A stretch of DNA of 64,000 bases from positions 4,206,501-4,270,500 of the forward strand of contig NC_089444.1 in assembly GCF_026210795.1 (NCBI RefSeq). The letters are read 5' to 3'. Both the position numbers and the translations under genes were made by a program. Shown piece by piece: positions 11,242-22,091 of this stretch. The stretch comes from Rhizophagus irregularis (Eukaryota > Glomeromycota > Glomeromycetes > Glomerales > Glomeraceae). Positions within the stretch are counted from its first letter, which is position 1. Every line of letters starts with the position of its first letter. The notes under the pieces were generated by a model. The model did no database searches. It saw nothing but the letters and a program-made list of their open reading frames with translations, and was not told where the DNA came from.

Positions 11242-13680
11242 TTATTGAGAAGGAGCTGAACCACCAGCTCGATCGGAGGGAGAACCACCAAGAGAAGCAA
11301 TGAAACCTTGAATGGATCCAGTGAGCGATTGTAAAGTATCTTTAATCGCTTTTTGATCTTTAATAACTGAATTCAATTCGTCTTGCGGGGAAGGGTTAGG
11401 ATTGGATACAGGAACAGAATGCGAGGCTTTGATAGGTGTAGAGTTGGGGGAAGAGGATATCTTTGGACCAGAAGACAAGGAAGCATTAGGGTGTTGAATT
11501 AAGGTACCAGTAGTTTCTGGAGGGTCTTCTTCCATCCGGTCAGGTTCAGAATTGACAACTGGTGTGGAGGGAGGATTAATGCCTAAATGGGCTTCTATAG
11601 CAGAAAGCCGTTGGTTGTTAAGTTCAAGGGTTGAGATGCGGGATTCCACACGAGCAACATCTTGTTGAAGGTTTTTCAATACATTAAGAATGTTAAGGGC
11701 AGCCTCAAGGGCACTAGAAAAATTCGGATCAGGGAGTGGAGCACGAGCATTGGATGAAAAGGAAACAGATCTATCTTTGCCTTTTCGATTGTTGGAGGGC
11801 AAACGTCCATGAGCAGTTGAGGAGCTGATGGAACCAGAGGAGGAGGAGTTGATGTGATTATTACGATTATTATTATTAGAGTTATCAGATTTGGGATTAG
11901 AACGTTGAGCAGAGGCAGAATGATCCTGGGATTTAGATCGAGAGCGAGAGCGGGAATTATTTCTCAGTGTTCTTTGTTGAGAAGGTTTATGGCCAATGTT
12001 GAAACGTTCTTTAAGTACAGCAACAGGGTCACGTGTTCGTGAATGACCGTGATGTTGATTGAGCGGGCAGGAGGTAGGAGCACAACCGAGTTTACCACAT
12101 CTGTGGCAAAGGGCTTTCGAATCGTTGGATATACCCCATCTAAAAGTACAACCTTGGAAACCTATAGTTTGCTCTATAGCGGCATCCATTATCGCTTGTG
12201 AGTTGAAAGTAACATAAGCCCAGGGTTTAGGTTTATATGAATTTAGGGAAAGAGGGATGTTAATAGCTTTAGCACCATGTTCTTTAACTAATGGAGCGAG
12301 ATAAATATCTTTAGTGTTGGCGGGAAGTCCTGAGAGAACAGCCACGAACTCTCTACGAGCAGCTTTCTGATCTAAAGAGTAATGACAAGGGGTAACGCGT
12401 AAACAAGTGGAAAAGCAGTAAACTGCCCATTGTGTCGTGAAGCGGAAGATAGCATCGGCATGATCATAGACGATGCGGGCTTGTTGCATCTTAGCACCTT
12501 TCCTTGAATAGAGATGGAGGGAAAGTAAATTGCCGAATTTCTTGAAGTATGATTGGAGTTTAGGTTTTGTGATGAAGAATGGTATATCGGTGACTTGGAT
12601 GGCACGAAGATCTTCATCAGATCGGAGTTGTTTGGGGTCATATAAATGGAATTGGAGGTCCGGAAAATCAGAGTGCGTGCTATCAACACACATGTCACGA
12701 GCCTCCGCAGTATGAAAGTGAATGATAAGACGTTTAGCGTCCCCTGAACCAGTCATACGAGCCCGACCAGTATACGATTCATAAGTTTCTAAAAATAAAT
12801 TGTTAACGGCATCAATGATTGCCTTATTAGTTTTGAGTTTCTCAAGAGTTTGGGGAGCAGAGTTGGGTGCTATCGCAGCCAGGAAATCTTAACGATTAAT
12901 GGTAATAGTAGGGAGGGATCGACAGCCTGATCAGGCGATGTACCATCATTTACGTCCACATTAGGGGACGCGTTAGGGGATGAGTTATTTTCTTTGTTTC
13001 GAGATGCATGAATAGACGCGTTAGCTTCAGAGGACGCATCTTGGCCAGGCGCAGTGGGCGCAGCAGAATTTTTCGGGGTAGAAGCTTGAGTATTTTCTTG
13101 AGAGGTGCTGCGGGAATTATTTTGTTGAGGAATAGCGGTCGAAGTTGAACCAACTAAACCACCGTCAGCCGGCGCGTCAGCAATGAAATCTTTATCCATG
13201 GTAGAGATGGTCAGTCGGTCCTGCGGTCTTTGATCGGTCCTGATCGGTCTTTAGGAAATTTTTGGAAAAGTAATAAGGCTGTGCTTCCAATTTTTTTGTA
13301 GCACAACAGAACTGATTAAAGACCAAAAAGTGGTAAATTTTGGTCTCAATCTAATCACCCAATTTAGAGCTAGGCAGGTTTTTATTTTGCCAAAACCAGT
13401 ATTTTTTGCTTTTTTCGGTCTTTTTCCAATTTCGCCTCTGCTGGTCTTAAAAAAAGAAGTATAAAGGCCAAATTTTGACATTTATTGGTCTTTAGCCATA
13501 CTTGCTGCGCCTTAAAAATTCAAGGGTGCATTCCTTATAACTTTTCCAAAGACCGGGCAGGACCGTCCAGGACCGAAAGACCGACTGACCATCCTTAATC
13601 CATGGTGTCTTCAGTAATAGTACGGGAATGTTTTTGAGTAGTGGAATCACTATCAGAGCCAGAGTTATTGGAGAGTTGTT
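11242..13680 (-). pseudogene. LINE-B ORF1: RNA-binding protein, 5'-truncated and MITE-interrupted
   Basis: The largest open piece (11242-12756, 504 aa) holds RRM-like segments, a zinc knuckle (CHRCGKLGCAPTSC), an Arg/Ser-rich stretch (RNNSRSRSRSKSQ), a coiled coil (RISTLELNNQRLSAIEAHLG) and a Ser/Pro-rich tail. The low-complexity N-terminal part is at 12870-13199 in another frame. It is then cut by the MITE at 13202-13597, and a few more codons follow to 13680. The expected role is nucleic-acid binding in the LINE ribonucleoprotein. It is broken by the MITE, at least one frameshift and a stop near 12888. Confidence 0.8.
13202..13597. mobile_element. 396-bp hAT-like MITE in LINE-B ORF1
   Basis: Inverted ends are TAGAGATGGTCAGTCGGTC and, on the other strand, TAAGGATGGTCAGTCGGTC. 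The element is flanked by the 8-bp duplication ATCCATGG (13194-13201 and 13598-13605), typical of hAT elements. Subterminal GGTCC/GGACC motifs recur near both ends. There is no coding capacity. Confidence 0.85.
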
Positions 13681-13682
13681 TT

Positions 13683-13800
13683 ATCAGTCCTTATTAAAAA
13701 ATGCAAGGATACTTAATGATAAGGTTACATGGTCATCAATTCTTGTCGAAAAAATGCAAGGATACCTGATGAATATGTTACTGGGTTATTGGCCTAGAAT
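13683..13800. repeat. ~52-bp tandem repeat of Polinton A
   Basis: About two units of a ~52-bp repeat (core ATGCAAGGATACCTGATGAT) downstream of the F-box-like gene. They correspond in position and sequence to the array in Polinton B at 34080-34187 plus 34889-34945. The LINE-B insertion point is inside the first unit. Confidence 0.75.
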
Positions 13801-14141
13801 GCATTCATGGAAAAACTATGGATTATATTATATTATATTACAGAAAATGTGAACAGGGTTCATGTCACGTGATACCCTGAACAAATGTGTAGAGTGTCAC
13901 GTGATTTCATGCAGTACGTAGATCATTTCCTTTTTGGGTGATACCCATTCCACAAAAATCGATTTTGGTTAAAATGCGTTTGGAATCTTGTGTAACATAA
14001 ATTTCCTTTTTCGGTAATTCGGGATTACGCGGTAATGCCGGCCAGATCTATACACGTGACATCCAACGGACGTCCGGGAGGTGTCAGGTGGTTTACACTT
14101 ATAATATAAAAAAAAAATATAAATCTGCGAGTACAAAATGC

Positions 14142-15504
14142 TTACTCCTGTTGAGTCCATTCGTTCCACTCCCAGTTCAATCCCCAAAGGTCGCCTCCCC
14201 ATCTTTGTTCACTTAATACATATTCTATGGTTTCCCTTTCCTGGGGTCTACAACCATTCCATTCCTAAGCATTTTCTCCATAATATAAATAAAGCTGATT
14301 CTCGGTAAGGCAGTCTATCCATCCTTTATAAGAGTAAATTACACTTTCAAATGTTATCCAGTCAATATTATCTTTTTCATACTGCTTTCCGACAGCTCAG
14401 ATTTCCCAGTACATATTCCCGATTATAGTGGCATAAATTTTCCACCTCTTATATGCTTCTTGACGAACATCCTGCCACCACACACTATCTACTTTACTTG
14501 CTGCAATAAGGTCAGTATCCGGGATCTTTGCGACAATGTGTTCGACTATTTCTACTGGTAATCGGTAAAGCTCTGCATGAGCCGAGCTGGCTCGACGAGC
14601 TGGCTCAAGCTTTTCAATCTGAGCCGAACTGAGCCACGATTAAATTGGCTCAGGTGGCTCGCGAGCCAGCTTGAAAAGAGCTCGAGCCGGTAATAGGCTC
14701 GGCTCAAAAGCTCGAGCTGGCTTGAGTTATCATACAAAAAACGTTGCGAAAACATTTTTTGTATAATATTATATTAAAAAAACATTTCGCAACATTTTTT
14801 TAAATTCTTTAATGAAAACATTTTTTTCACAATATTATATTAGAAAAAAATGTTTCGCAACGTTTTTTGTATAATATTATATTAAAAAAACGTTTTGCAA
14901 CGTTTTTTTCACAATATTATATTAGAAAAAAATGTTTCGCAACATTTTTTTAAATTCTTTAATAAAAAACGTTGCGAAAACATTTTTTCCACTATATTAT
15001 ATTAGAAAAAATGTTTCGCAACATTTTTTTTAATTCTTTAATAAAAAACGTTGCGAAAACGTTTTTTTCACAATATTATATTAGAAAAAAACGTTTCGCA
15101 ACATTTTTTTTAATTCTTAGTAAAAAAACGTTGCGAAAACGTTTTTTTCACTATGTTATATTAGAAAAAAATGTTTCGCAACATTTTTTTAATTCTTTAG
15201 TAAAGAAACGTTGTGAAAACGTTTTTTTCATTATATTATATTAGAAAAAAACGTTTTGCAATGTTTATTTCAATGCTTCAATAAAAAATGTTGTGAAACG
15301 TTTTTGTGAAGATAAAGCTTGAGCCTGGCTTGGCTCGAGCTATGATTTTTATGGCTCAGCTTGGCTCACTTTAGCTTGAGCCAAAATTTTTATGGCTCAG
15401 CTTATTCTGGCTCAGGCCAGAATTTTTTTTTTCGAGCTGAGCTGAGCCAGACTGTGGCTTAGCTCAAGCTGGCTCATGCGGAGCTTTAGTAATCGGTCCA
15501 ACAT
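14142..15504 (-). pseudogene. Polinton A F-box-like gene, interrupted by a MITE
   Basis: Counterpart of the F-box-like gene of Polinton B (33301-33716). The N-terminal F-box-like segment and the acidic, Trp-rich C-terminus are recognisable on either side of the 923-bp MITE at 14566-15488. It is treated as a fossil part. Confidence 0.65.
14566..15488. mobile_element. 923-bp hAT-type MITE with internal palindromic repeats
   Basis: Inverted ends are TAAAGCTCTGCATGAGCC and TAAAGCTCCGCATGAGCC. The 8-bp duplication GTAATCGG lies at 14558-14565 and 15489-15496. Subterminal stretches are GAGCC/GGCTC-rich. The core (about 14750-15310) is a run of imperfect ~80-bp palindromic units built on AACGTTGCGAAAACGTTTTT. 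Polinton B lacks it at the same site, which confirms the boundaries. No coding capacity. Confidence 0.9.
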
Positions 15505-15597
15505 GATGTTATGTTACTTATACTATAGCTATCTTCAATTACTGTATGCCCATTACACATGGATAAAAAATATAAACTAAATTCATATAGGAGCCGC

Positions 15598-16068
15598 TTA
15601 TGCAAGAAGTTCTGCTAGGGTTTTCTCAGCCTCATTCATAGTGACTGCTCGCTTTGGGGGACCTGTTGATGAGTCCTTAGTCACATTATAATACAACTCG
15701 AAGAGGGCCTCAAGTTTGTCTAGAAGAGCTTGTTTATTCTTGTATGATTCATGAATCTTTGCTATCTTAGCAGTATATGCTGCATTATCTGGGAAGAGTT
15801 TTCTGGCCACGAACTTCACATATGATACAGGAGACTTTGCTGTCTGGATTCTCTTGATATACTTCACATGATCCTGGACAAGGTAGCTGGTTTTGCTAAA
15901 CCCAGATACTAATGCGACTACTATAGTGTCTTTCAATGCACGGATAATCTTGAGGACAGTTTCATCAGAGACAATGGTGAACTGATTGTGTGATACATCA
16001 TAAATAACTTCATCACTAATGCTGTCAGTGCTGTTAATAATGCTTGCTAATTCGGTATATGTTGACAT
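15598..16068 (-). CDS. Polinton A conserved 156-aa protein of unknown function
   Basis: Open frame MSTYTELASIINSTDSISDE to its stop, the same length in Polinton B (32720-33190) with about eight amino-acid differences by eye. It is predicted mostly helical, with a Lys-rich central part and a Glu/Leu-rich end; no membrane segment or motif is recognised. It lies between DNA polymerase B and the F-box-like gene in both copies, on the same strand. A role in replication, or as a terminal or virion protein, is possible but unsupported. Confidence 0.7.
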   Translation of the reverse strand: MSTYTELASIINSTDSISDEVIYDVSHNQFTIVSDETVLKIIRALKDTIVVALVSGFSKTSYLVQDHVKYIKRIQTAKSPVSYVKFVARKLFPDNAAYTAKIAKIHESYKNKQALLDKLEALFELYYNVTKDSSTGPPKRAVTMNEAEKTLAELLA

Positions 16069-16199
16069 GATTCCTTATACTTTTTTGTACTTTGTAATAA
16101 ATAGGAATCTTCAAATTGACTTTACATTCAAGCAAGAAAAAATATATATACCTACTGTAAATCCAACCGCATTCTTGGCAATCATGTCCAAATAACCTT

Positions 16200-18319
16200 G
16201 TTTGCATTTTTCACATGTCAGTATCCTGCGGTTTCAAACTTGAGAGCTTTCAATGCTTTGGATGCATTTTCTGGACAAGTGATAAGTGTAGGACTACTCG
16301 GCTGTTCCTCTAGAATAAATCCATCTGTATAGATGTGTCGTACTTTATCCTTATATGGTTCTAATAACTCTGAAGTCGTCTTCCGTCTATGTGCTAATAA
16401 GAATGGAGCGATCCTGGGATACTCACCTTTGAAGGGACTACCTGGGTTTGTGAACTGGAATCGCCACTGGTCAGATCCTACTGGTATGATGGAGTCAAGT
16501 GTGTGGCCTTCCACAAACTTGAATGGATTTGTTTGATCTGTGGTGAGTGTCTTGTAATTGCATTTTCTCTGGCAGAGTGCTCCCCATAATGTATTGAGAA
16601 CTCTCTTTGCAACACGACCGGCCACGCCACCCTGGTTCTTTATATTGAAGAGAAAGTGGACATACTCACCAAATATTACAGTCTCAGGAATTCTTGCTTC
16701 TCTGTCATATATCAAGGCATTTGGCTTTCCATCCTGGATTAACTGTATATCAAGACCAAGTTTCTTTGCTCGTTGTAAGTCAATGAATGTATAGACTCCC
16801 CTCTTATTCTGTCAGAAGAGAATGTCATTACCACTTACCTTAGCACGAAATAATCCATACAAGGCATAACCTCTGTGGTCTATAAAGTTTTTGAGTATTT
16901 GAAACTTACCTTGTTGGATTGGAAAGTTTGCATTCGATTGCTGAATACTTGGATACAAACTTGTCACATCGTATTGTCTTCCATAGCCCTTCCATTCATT
17001 ATCTGCCCAGATAAGACCTCCTATTATTGCATCACTTATCCACTCTGCTTCGACTGGATCAAGAGGATCATTAGCTGGAACTCCTACACTAGACCGTTCG
17101 AAAAGCCAGAGAGCAGTTCTCTTGTACGACCAGTTGTGGTAAGATAAGTCGATTCCTAGACCGAACTTCTTTGTAGCCTGTAGGAAGGAATCCCGCTCTT
17201 CATGGATCCTCTGGTATGTTTCCTCAAGTGTTTCATATATTCCAGTTTTACAATTCTTCTCAATAGGGATGAAGGAGTAACTATCAGAGTTCTTACCTTT
17301 CTGAAACTGTCCAACTGTGAGAGACTTAACTGTCTTACCATTGTATATTGTTACTACATTATTAACCCCATCTTCACGATAAACAAAAAGAGACTTTTGT
17401 TTTCTATTTAATTTACTAGGGTGGAGTCTTCCGGAATTCAGTGCAAGAGAGTAGTGGCTTTCAGACAGGATGAAAGTTGCACGTCTGTCAGATTTGCTCT
17501 TGGAAATTCGAGTAGAATCCCCTACAATATTAAGTGCAAGGCTTCCTGCAAGTTGTTCAACCTTATCCATATATGAGACTGGAATTGGAGTATCACGATT
17601 GAGATCTAATGCCTTTTTGATATATTCGGGCTTCTTTATAGTCTCAGGTATTTTAGAGAATATACCATAGATATGCTTTAGGCATTCATACAGGCAATCA
17701 TTTAGCTTCCCATTGCATCCTCCTGCAGTCGGTGGAGCATCTCTCACATAAATTATGAATCGTTCAAAGTAATCAGGATCTGCATCATCTGGTAGTTGTG
17801 CTTCATCATAATGGTTTAATAGTGAAAAGAGGCTGGCTGGTTGGTTTCCTGATGTCCATCCACCAGGTTTTCAGCACTGGTAAAAAAATGGTCTATCCTA
17901 CACATATCCTACACATATCTTACATATATCGGGTACTCAAAATGTAGAAAATCATACACAAATAATACACATATCATACACATATCGGGTACTTATATAT
18001 ATAGTATACCTATCAGGTACCTGATATATGTATAATATATATATTAGTACCCGATATGTGTATGATATGTGTATTATTTGTGTATGATTTTCTACATTTT
18101 AAGTACCCAATATGTGTAAGATATGTGTAGGATAAATCATTTTTTTACCAGTGCAGTTTTCATAGGGAGCAGGATCTGAAATTTATGAGTTAGATACCGG
18201 GATTGGAGTTGCTGTCCAAGTCTTGCTATTGCTCCTCTAGAAAATCTTGCGCCTGAATACTGTAGTTCTTTGATATCTGGTCTTGTAGGTAAAGCACGTG
18301 CAATTTTTGAATAGGCCAT
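16200..18319 (-). pseudogene. polB: Polinton A DNA polymerase B (protein-primed type), broken
   Basis: Counterpart of 30923-32600 in Polinton B. Starts MAYSKIARALPTRPDIKELQ at 18319. Family B polymerase motifs are visible: motif A-type YDVTSLYPS, motif B-type KRVLNTLWGALCQRK and motif C-type IYTDGFIL. It would copy the element DNA, probably protein-primed as known for Polintons. A 279-bp MITE lies in the N-terminal part (17875-18153). It is a fossil with a few breaks. Confidence 0.85.
17875..18153. mobile_element. 279-bp palindromic MITE with CACTG ends
   Basis: Both ends begin CACTGGTAAAAAAATG when read inward, and the whole element is close to one long palindrome rich in ATATGTGTA repeats. 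It is flanked by the 3-bp duplication CAG (17872-17874 and 18154-18156). CAC-type termini with a 3-bp duplication fit the CACTA (EnSpm) superfamily. Polinton B lacks it at the same site. Confidence 0.85.
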
Positions 18320-18399
18320 TTGATATAACTATGAATTGTATTCAATTGTAATATAGGTTTTTTATATAAAAAATATAAGATAACTAAGAGGCGCTTATC

Positions 18400-20942
18400 T
18401 TATTAAAAGGAGTCGATCATATCACAGGCCTCATCAATATCCAACTCGTCTACAAATCCATTAGCAGCCTTCCACTGGCATTCCATATCGGTCTTTGGAC
18501 GCTTCTCTGGGATTTCTCGTGCCTTACCTTTATTCATCTTCATAGTTTCATAACCAGAGGTGGTAGGAATAATCTCAGCATTACGATCCTCCTTGTATAC
18601 TCTTATTATATTTGCAAGTTCTTTACGGCTAGGTGTTTTAGGTAAGTTCCCATTATATTCGATCCAGTCCTTGAAGCGGTCTACTACCTCCTAAGGTAGT
18701 ACTGGTACTTGTCCTCAATACGCGTTGTGGGACATTCCCTCTACTTCAAACGTGAGTATTTCCCAGTCATAGTCATCTGACGCGTCTTGGTACTTAGCCC
18801 ATAATTCCTTACCTGTATTATAGAGATCATTGAAGACCTGGTCCTTTGAATTCTTGACCCATGGCTTACGATCCCATTGGCACCTTTCATGCCAAACCCA
18901 GTGTGCTTGAGTACCTTCCTTTGGTTCAGGATCCCGGTTGACTTCTAGCTCTGTGTCGGGTTCTGGGATAGGTTGCTCTTTGAGAGTCAGTTCTACTACA
19001 GGTTTTGTAGAAGATTTGGAATCTGCGAGAGATTCAGATTTTGCAGAAGATTCTGCAGGTGACTCGGGTTGTTGCTCAAGAACTGGGTTAGCGGTTATAG
19101 AATCTGAGTCAGATAGCAAGTCATCTAAAACGTCGTAGTCATCATCAGCTTTAAATGCAGGTTCCTCAGCAGGTGGCTCATTTTCTTGATCAGGTTCTTC
19201 ATCAGATAGATAACAGTCTGAGAAACTGTCTATAATTTCATCAGTATTTGACACTATGGGAGCTGGAGATTCCTCAGGAATAGGATCATCATTGATGACA
19301 GGTGCGGGTTTTACCTTCAAGCAATCAGGTTTAAGTGGTACTGGTGGAGGAGCCTTTTTGGCAACTGATTGCTCTTTGATAACAGGTGCAGGTTTTTCCT
19401 CAGCAGGTTTCTCTTGTACGTCTTGTGGATTATTAGCAGGAATACTATATATATTTGCCAAGAACTTCTCTAAGGCTTTGGGATCAGATGCGGGTTTCTC
19501 AGGAGTATCTATATCAATTCCTTCTATATCGATTTCATCTGTTTCATGTATCCAGTTTTTGCCAAGAAACTTCTTGTATAGATCCTCTCTGGATATACTG
19601 TAAACTTGTGGTGTTGTTTTACCTATATGCATTTTTTTACTTTTTATACTTAACTCATTTGATAGGATTCTGGAGGCATTGATCTTTGATAGGGGTGAAA
19701 TGCAATGAGTTTCACAGTATGAAGTATATACCCTATAAAATTCTTGAACAGGTAGGTCATTTATATGATTTTTTACTACAAGGTAAGTGTCCTTTATGAA
19801 TTGAAATAGGGGTGGGAGAGTCGATATGATGTGATCCTGCTTAGATGTTGTCATAGGTGGTGGATTCCCATTGAAGTCTGGATAAGCATCTGCAATGGCT
19901 CTCAAGTAAGCGTATTTCATAGCGTTACCAAGTTTCTTAAAGTAGTTGAAATCTCCCTTGCGGGATGGTGACACATCTAAGAACACTGTGCGCCTATCGT
20001 CATTCTCCACTCTGAGAGCATTTTCATTGGTGAGTACAATGGTGGATATAAAGTTTTGTAATGTGTTGGCATCTTATATTTTTCATGGATTTCCATTATG
20101 TCGCCTATTACCTTATCCTTCAACGATTGATACAGATTATTCCACTGGCTTTTTTCTGTAGGCATTTCCTCGAAGAGGAGAAGAACCTTACCCTGTAATT
20201 GCCCATTGAAACTTCCAAGAATCGTTTGAGAATCGCTGGTCTTATAAACAAGTTGAGTACCTAAGACACTACGTTGAATGAAATCTGTTATAATACTCTT
20301 ACCCCAACCCTGTCCGGATTTCAGATAGAGAATCGAATACATTTTCCTTCCAGCAGACACACTGGCCAACCACTTGATGATATACTCAGTAAGATTCCAA
20401 TCGCCTGAACACCAGATATCCTGAATGTGGGAGAAAATAAATTTAACTGCCTGATAGGTTGTAGACTTAAAAGTGAATATTAGACGCAGGATATGGAGGA
20501 ATCCTGGGAAGATATTGAGATAAAGTTGGCCACCTAGTTTAAAGATACGGGATTTTTGAAGGTCACAGGTAGCTACACATACAGTACTATATTCAATCAT
20601 AAACCATTTGTTGATATTGAATTCAACCTTTTGTGAAGGACCTTGTTCGAATTGTGTGTAAAAGACTTTGGTAATTGGACGGATAAGTTTATTAATATTT
20701 TTATCAGGGATGTGCTCGAGGTTTTTGATTTCTGACCGCCACATGAAGACTCCATGCGGGTTGGAGCAGGGGATAAAGTAACTGCAAAGATAAAGTTTAG
20801 CTTGATCAAGGTCACTCATACTTTTAGCAGTGTTAATGAGCCATTTAAGCTCATCAATACTAAAAGCCTTCTTCTGTTCACTGAACTTGGGGATAACTTG
20901 AGCTTGAGTGCTAGTTTGGGCAGTCATTTTTTGTTCTATCAA
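18400..20942 (-). pseudogene. Polinton A SF3-type helicase, broken
   Basis: Counterpart of the helicase of Polinton B (28266-30542) and its conserved downstream tail. The Walker A-type loop GQGWGKS, the Walker B-type LLLFEEMP and the long acidic Glu/Pro-rich C-terminal region are recognisable. The Pro-rich motif APPPVPLKPD is shared in altered form with copy B. It is a fossil with about one or two breaks. Confidence 0.8.
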
Positions 20943-21186
20943 ATCGAGTACTAATTTATAGTTACCTAATCTTCAATTGCCGAATATTTTTTCCAAAGAT
21001 CTGCACTCTTACCTGGTTACCCTCCTGTAGTCCTGCAGTCCTGCAGTCCTCCGATCATACCTGGTTATCTTCTAGGGGTAAAAAAAAAACTATAAACCAC
21101 AAACCTTTACGACTGCTCTAAATCTTTTCTTCCCCTTTTTCAATCCACATATATCTAGTGAAATCCACACTGCTCAATAGCTCACC

Positions 21187-21597
21187 TTACCATACAATGC
21201 TCTTTTCTAGCTTCCAATAACTCTTTACAAGCCTTTTGATATGCCTTCCATTTAAGCTCATGAAGTTCACGACTTCCAATACCCTCCTCCTCAAATGATT
21301 GACCAAGATCATCCCCGCTTTTTCCTTCTTTTCTACTGCCCTATCGTATGCCTCCTCGGTTTTTTTATGCCGCTTCCAGAGTACTTGTTCAGCTTCGGCT
21401 CTCCAGATTGGGCTGACTTCTAAAAGATGTGGCCCGAAATTGCTACTTGGAATGCGTTCCAGGATATGGCTTACAAGTTTGGGGATTACTGATACTGCGT
21501 GCAGAGTTTGACAGCTTTTTAGGATTTCCCTATTGATAGCCATAAGATCAGAGACTGTGCAGCTGAAGATTGTTGCTAACTTTTCTGCGGTATACAT
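21187..21597 (-). CDS. Polinton A terminal small helical protein
   Basis: 136-residue open frame beginning MYTAEKLATIFSCTVSDLMA, the first gene inside the terminal inverted repeat. The second half is rich in charged heptad-like sequence (KRHKKTEEAYDRAVEKKEKA), suggesting a coiled coil. Polinton B has a counterpart at about 27591-28030 with a different N-terminal part. No family recognised. A DNA-binding or terminal protein role is conceivable from position only. Confidence 0.6.
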   Translation of the reverse strand: MYTAEKLATIFSCTVSDLMAINREILKSCQTLHAVSVIPKLVSHILERIPSSNFGPHLLEVSPIWRAEAEQVLWKRHKKTEEAYDRAVEKKEKAGMILVNHLRRRVLEVVNFMSLNGRHIKRLVKSYWKLEKSIVW

Positions 21598-21626
21598 GTT
21601 GTTTGTTTTTATAGGTTACTTATAGT

Positions 21627-22091
21627 ATACCCATTGTTCAATTACTTATTTTTTCTGATGGGGGCGGGACGGGGTTGGTCTTACTGGCTCTATAGACCTT
21701 CTAGGAGCTTACCTGTTAATCTACCTGGTTTGCTATCTCATTAGCTTATACAGATAATCAGACGGAATCCTGTATGTGTGGAAGATGTTCCAGATGTGGA
21801 AGATCTGGGGGTAAAATCAAAACTTTTTTCTGGGGGAATCCCTCTCCTGATATTTTTAAAACATCCTTCACATCCTCCACATCCTCCACACTCTTCTGAT
21901 TCCCTCTTATTTTCCTCTCTTTTCCCTTATTTTATCCTTTTTTGTTATATATTTTTGTGAAGGATCTATGTGGAGGATTGTGGAGGATATATGGGGGATT
22001 ACTAAGCCCCGTAGGGGTTATATAGGTACTGCGACGGGTCGTAGACCCAGAGGTGAGTGGTGCTTGCACCTCCCACATTCAGCCCGATGAT
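21627..22091. repeat. Polinton A terminal inverted repeat
   Basis: About 465 bp matching both terminal repeats of Polinton B, running from ATACCCATTG at the inner edge to the outer tip, read inward as ATCATCGGGCTGAATGTGGG. The hairpin-forming segments GGTGCTTGCACC and GGGTCGTAGACCC near the tip are kept. LINE-C reverse transcriptase sequence starts directly after 22091. Target duplication cannot be checked because the other end is not in the window. Confidence 0.85.

Larger units (their letters stand above)
5143..13682 (-). mobile_element. LINE-B: long non-LTR retrotransposon copy inserted in Polinton A
   Basis: Order on the minus strand: ORF1 (about 13680-11242), ORF2 endonuclease (11194-10127), reverse transcriptase (10123-7763), RNase H (7121-6498) and a C-terminal Cys/His domain (6461-5449). 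The element is flanked by imperfect 15-bp copies of ATCAGTCCKTATTAA at 5128-5142 and 13683-13697, as expected of a target-site duplication. Compared with LINE-A, the 5' end is missing about 25 codons of ORF1 and the leader. Several stops and frame changes make it non-functional. Two MITEs lie inside it (5828-5988 and 13202-13597). Confidence 0.85.
13683..22091 (-). mobile_element. Polinton A: incomplete copy of the same family as Polinton B
   Basis: Virus-like DNA element read on the minus strand, with its polymerase-side end at 22091. The terminal inverted repeat is 21627-22091. Inward follow the small helical protein, SF3-type helicase, DNA polymerase B, 156-aa protein, F-box-like protein and the start of a ~52-bp tandem repeat. 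LINE insertions occupy the left side from 13682, and no second terminus or morphogenesis genes are in the window. It is a fossil with several breaks plus insertions of a 923-bp and a 279-bp MITE. It sits in the reverse transcriptase of LINE-C. Confidence 0.85.

Noticed and set aside
14750-15310. CRISPR-like regularly spaced repeats
   Set aside because: The repeats are palindromic MITE core units in a eukaryotic context, with no distinct spacers and no cas genes.
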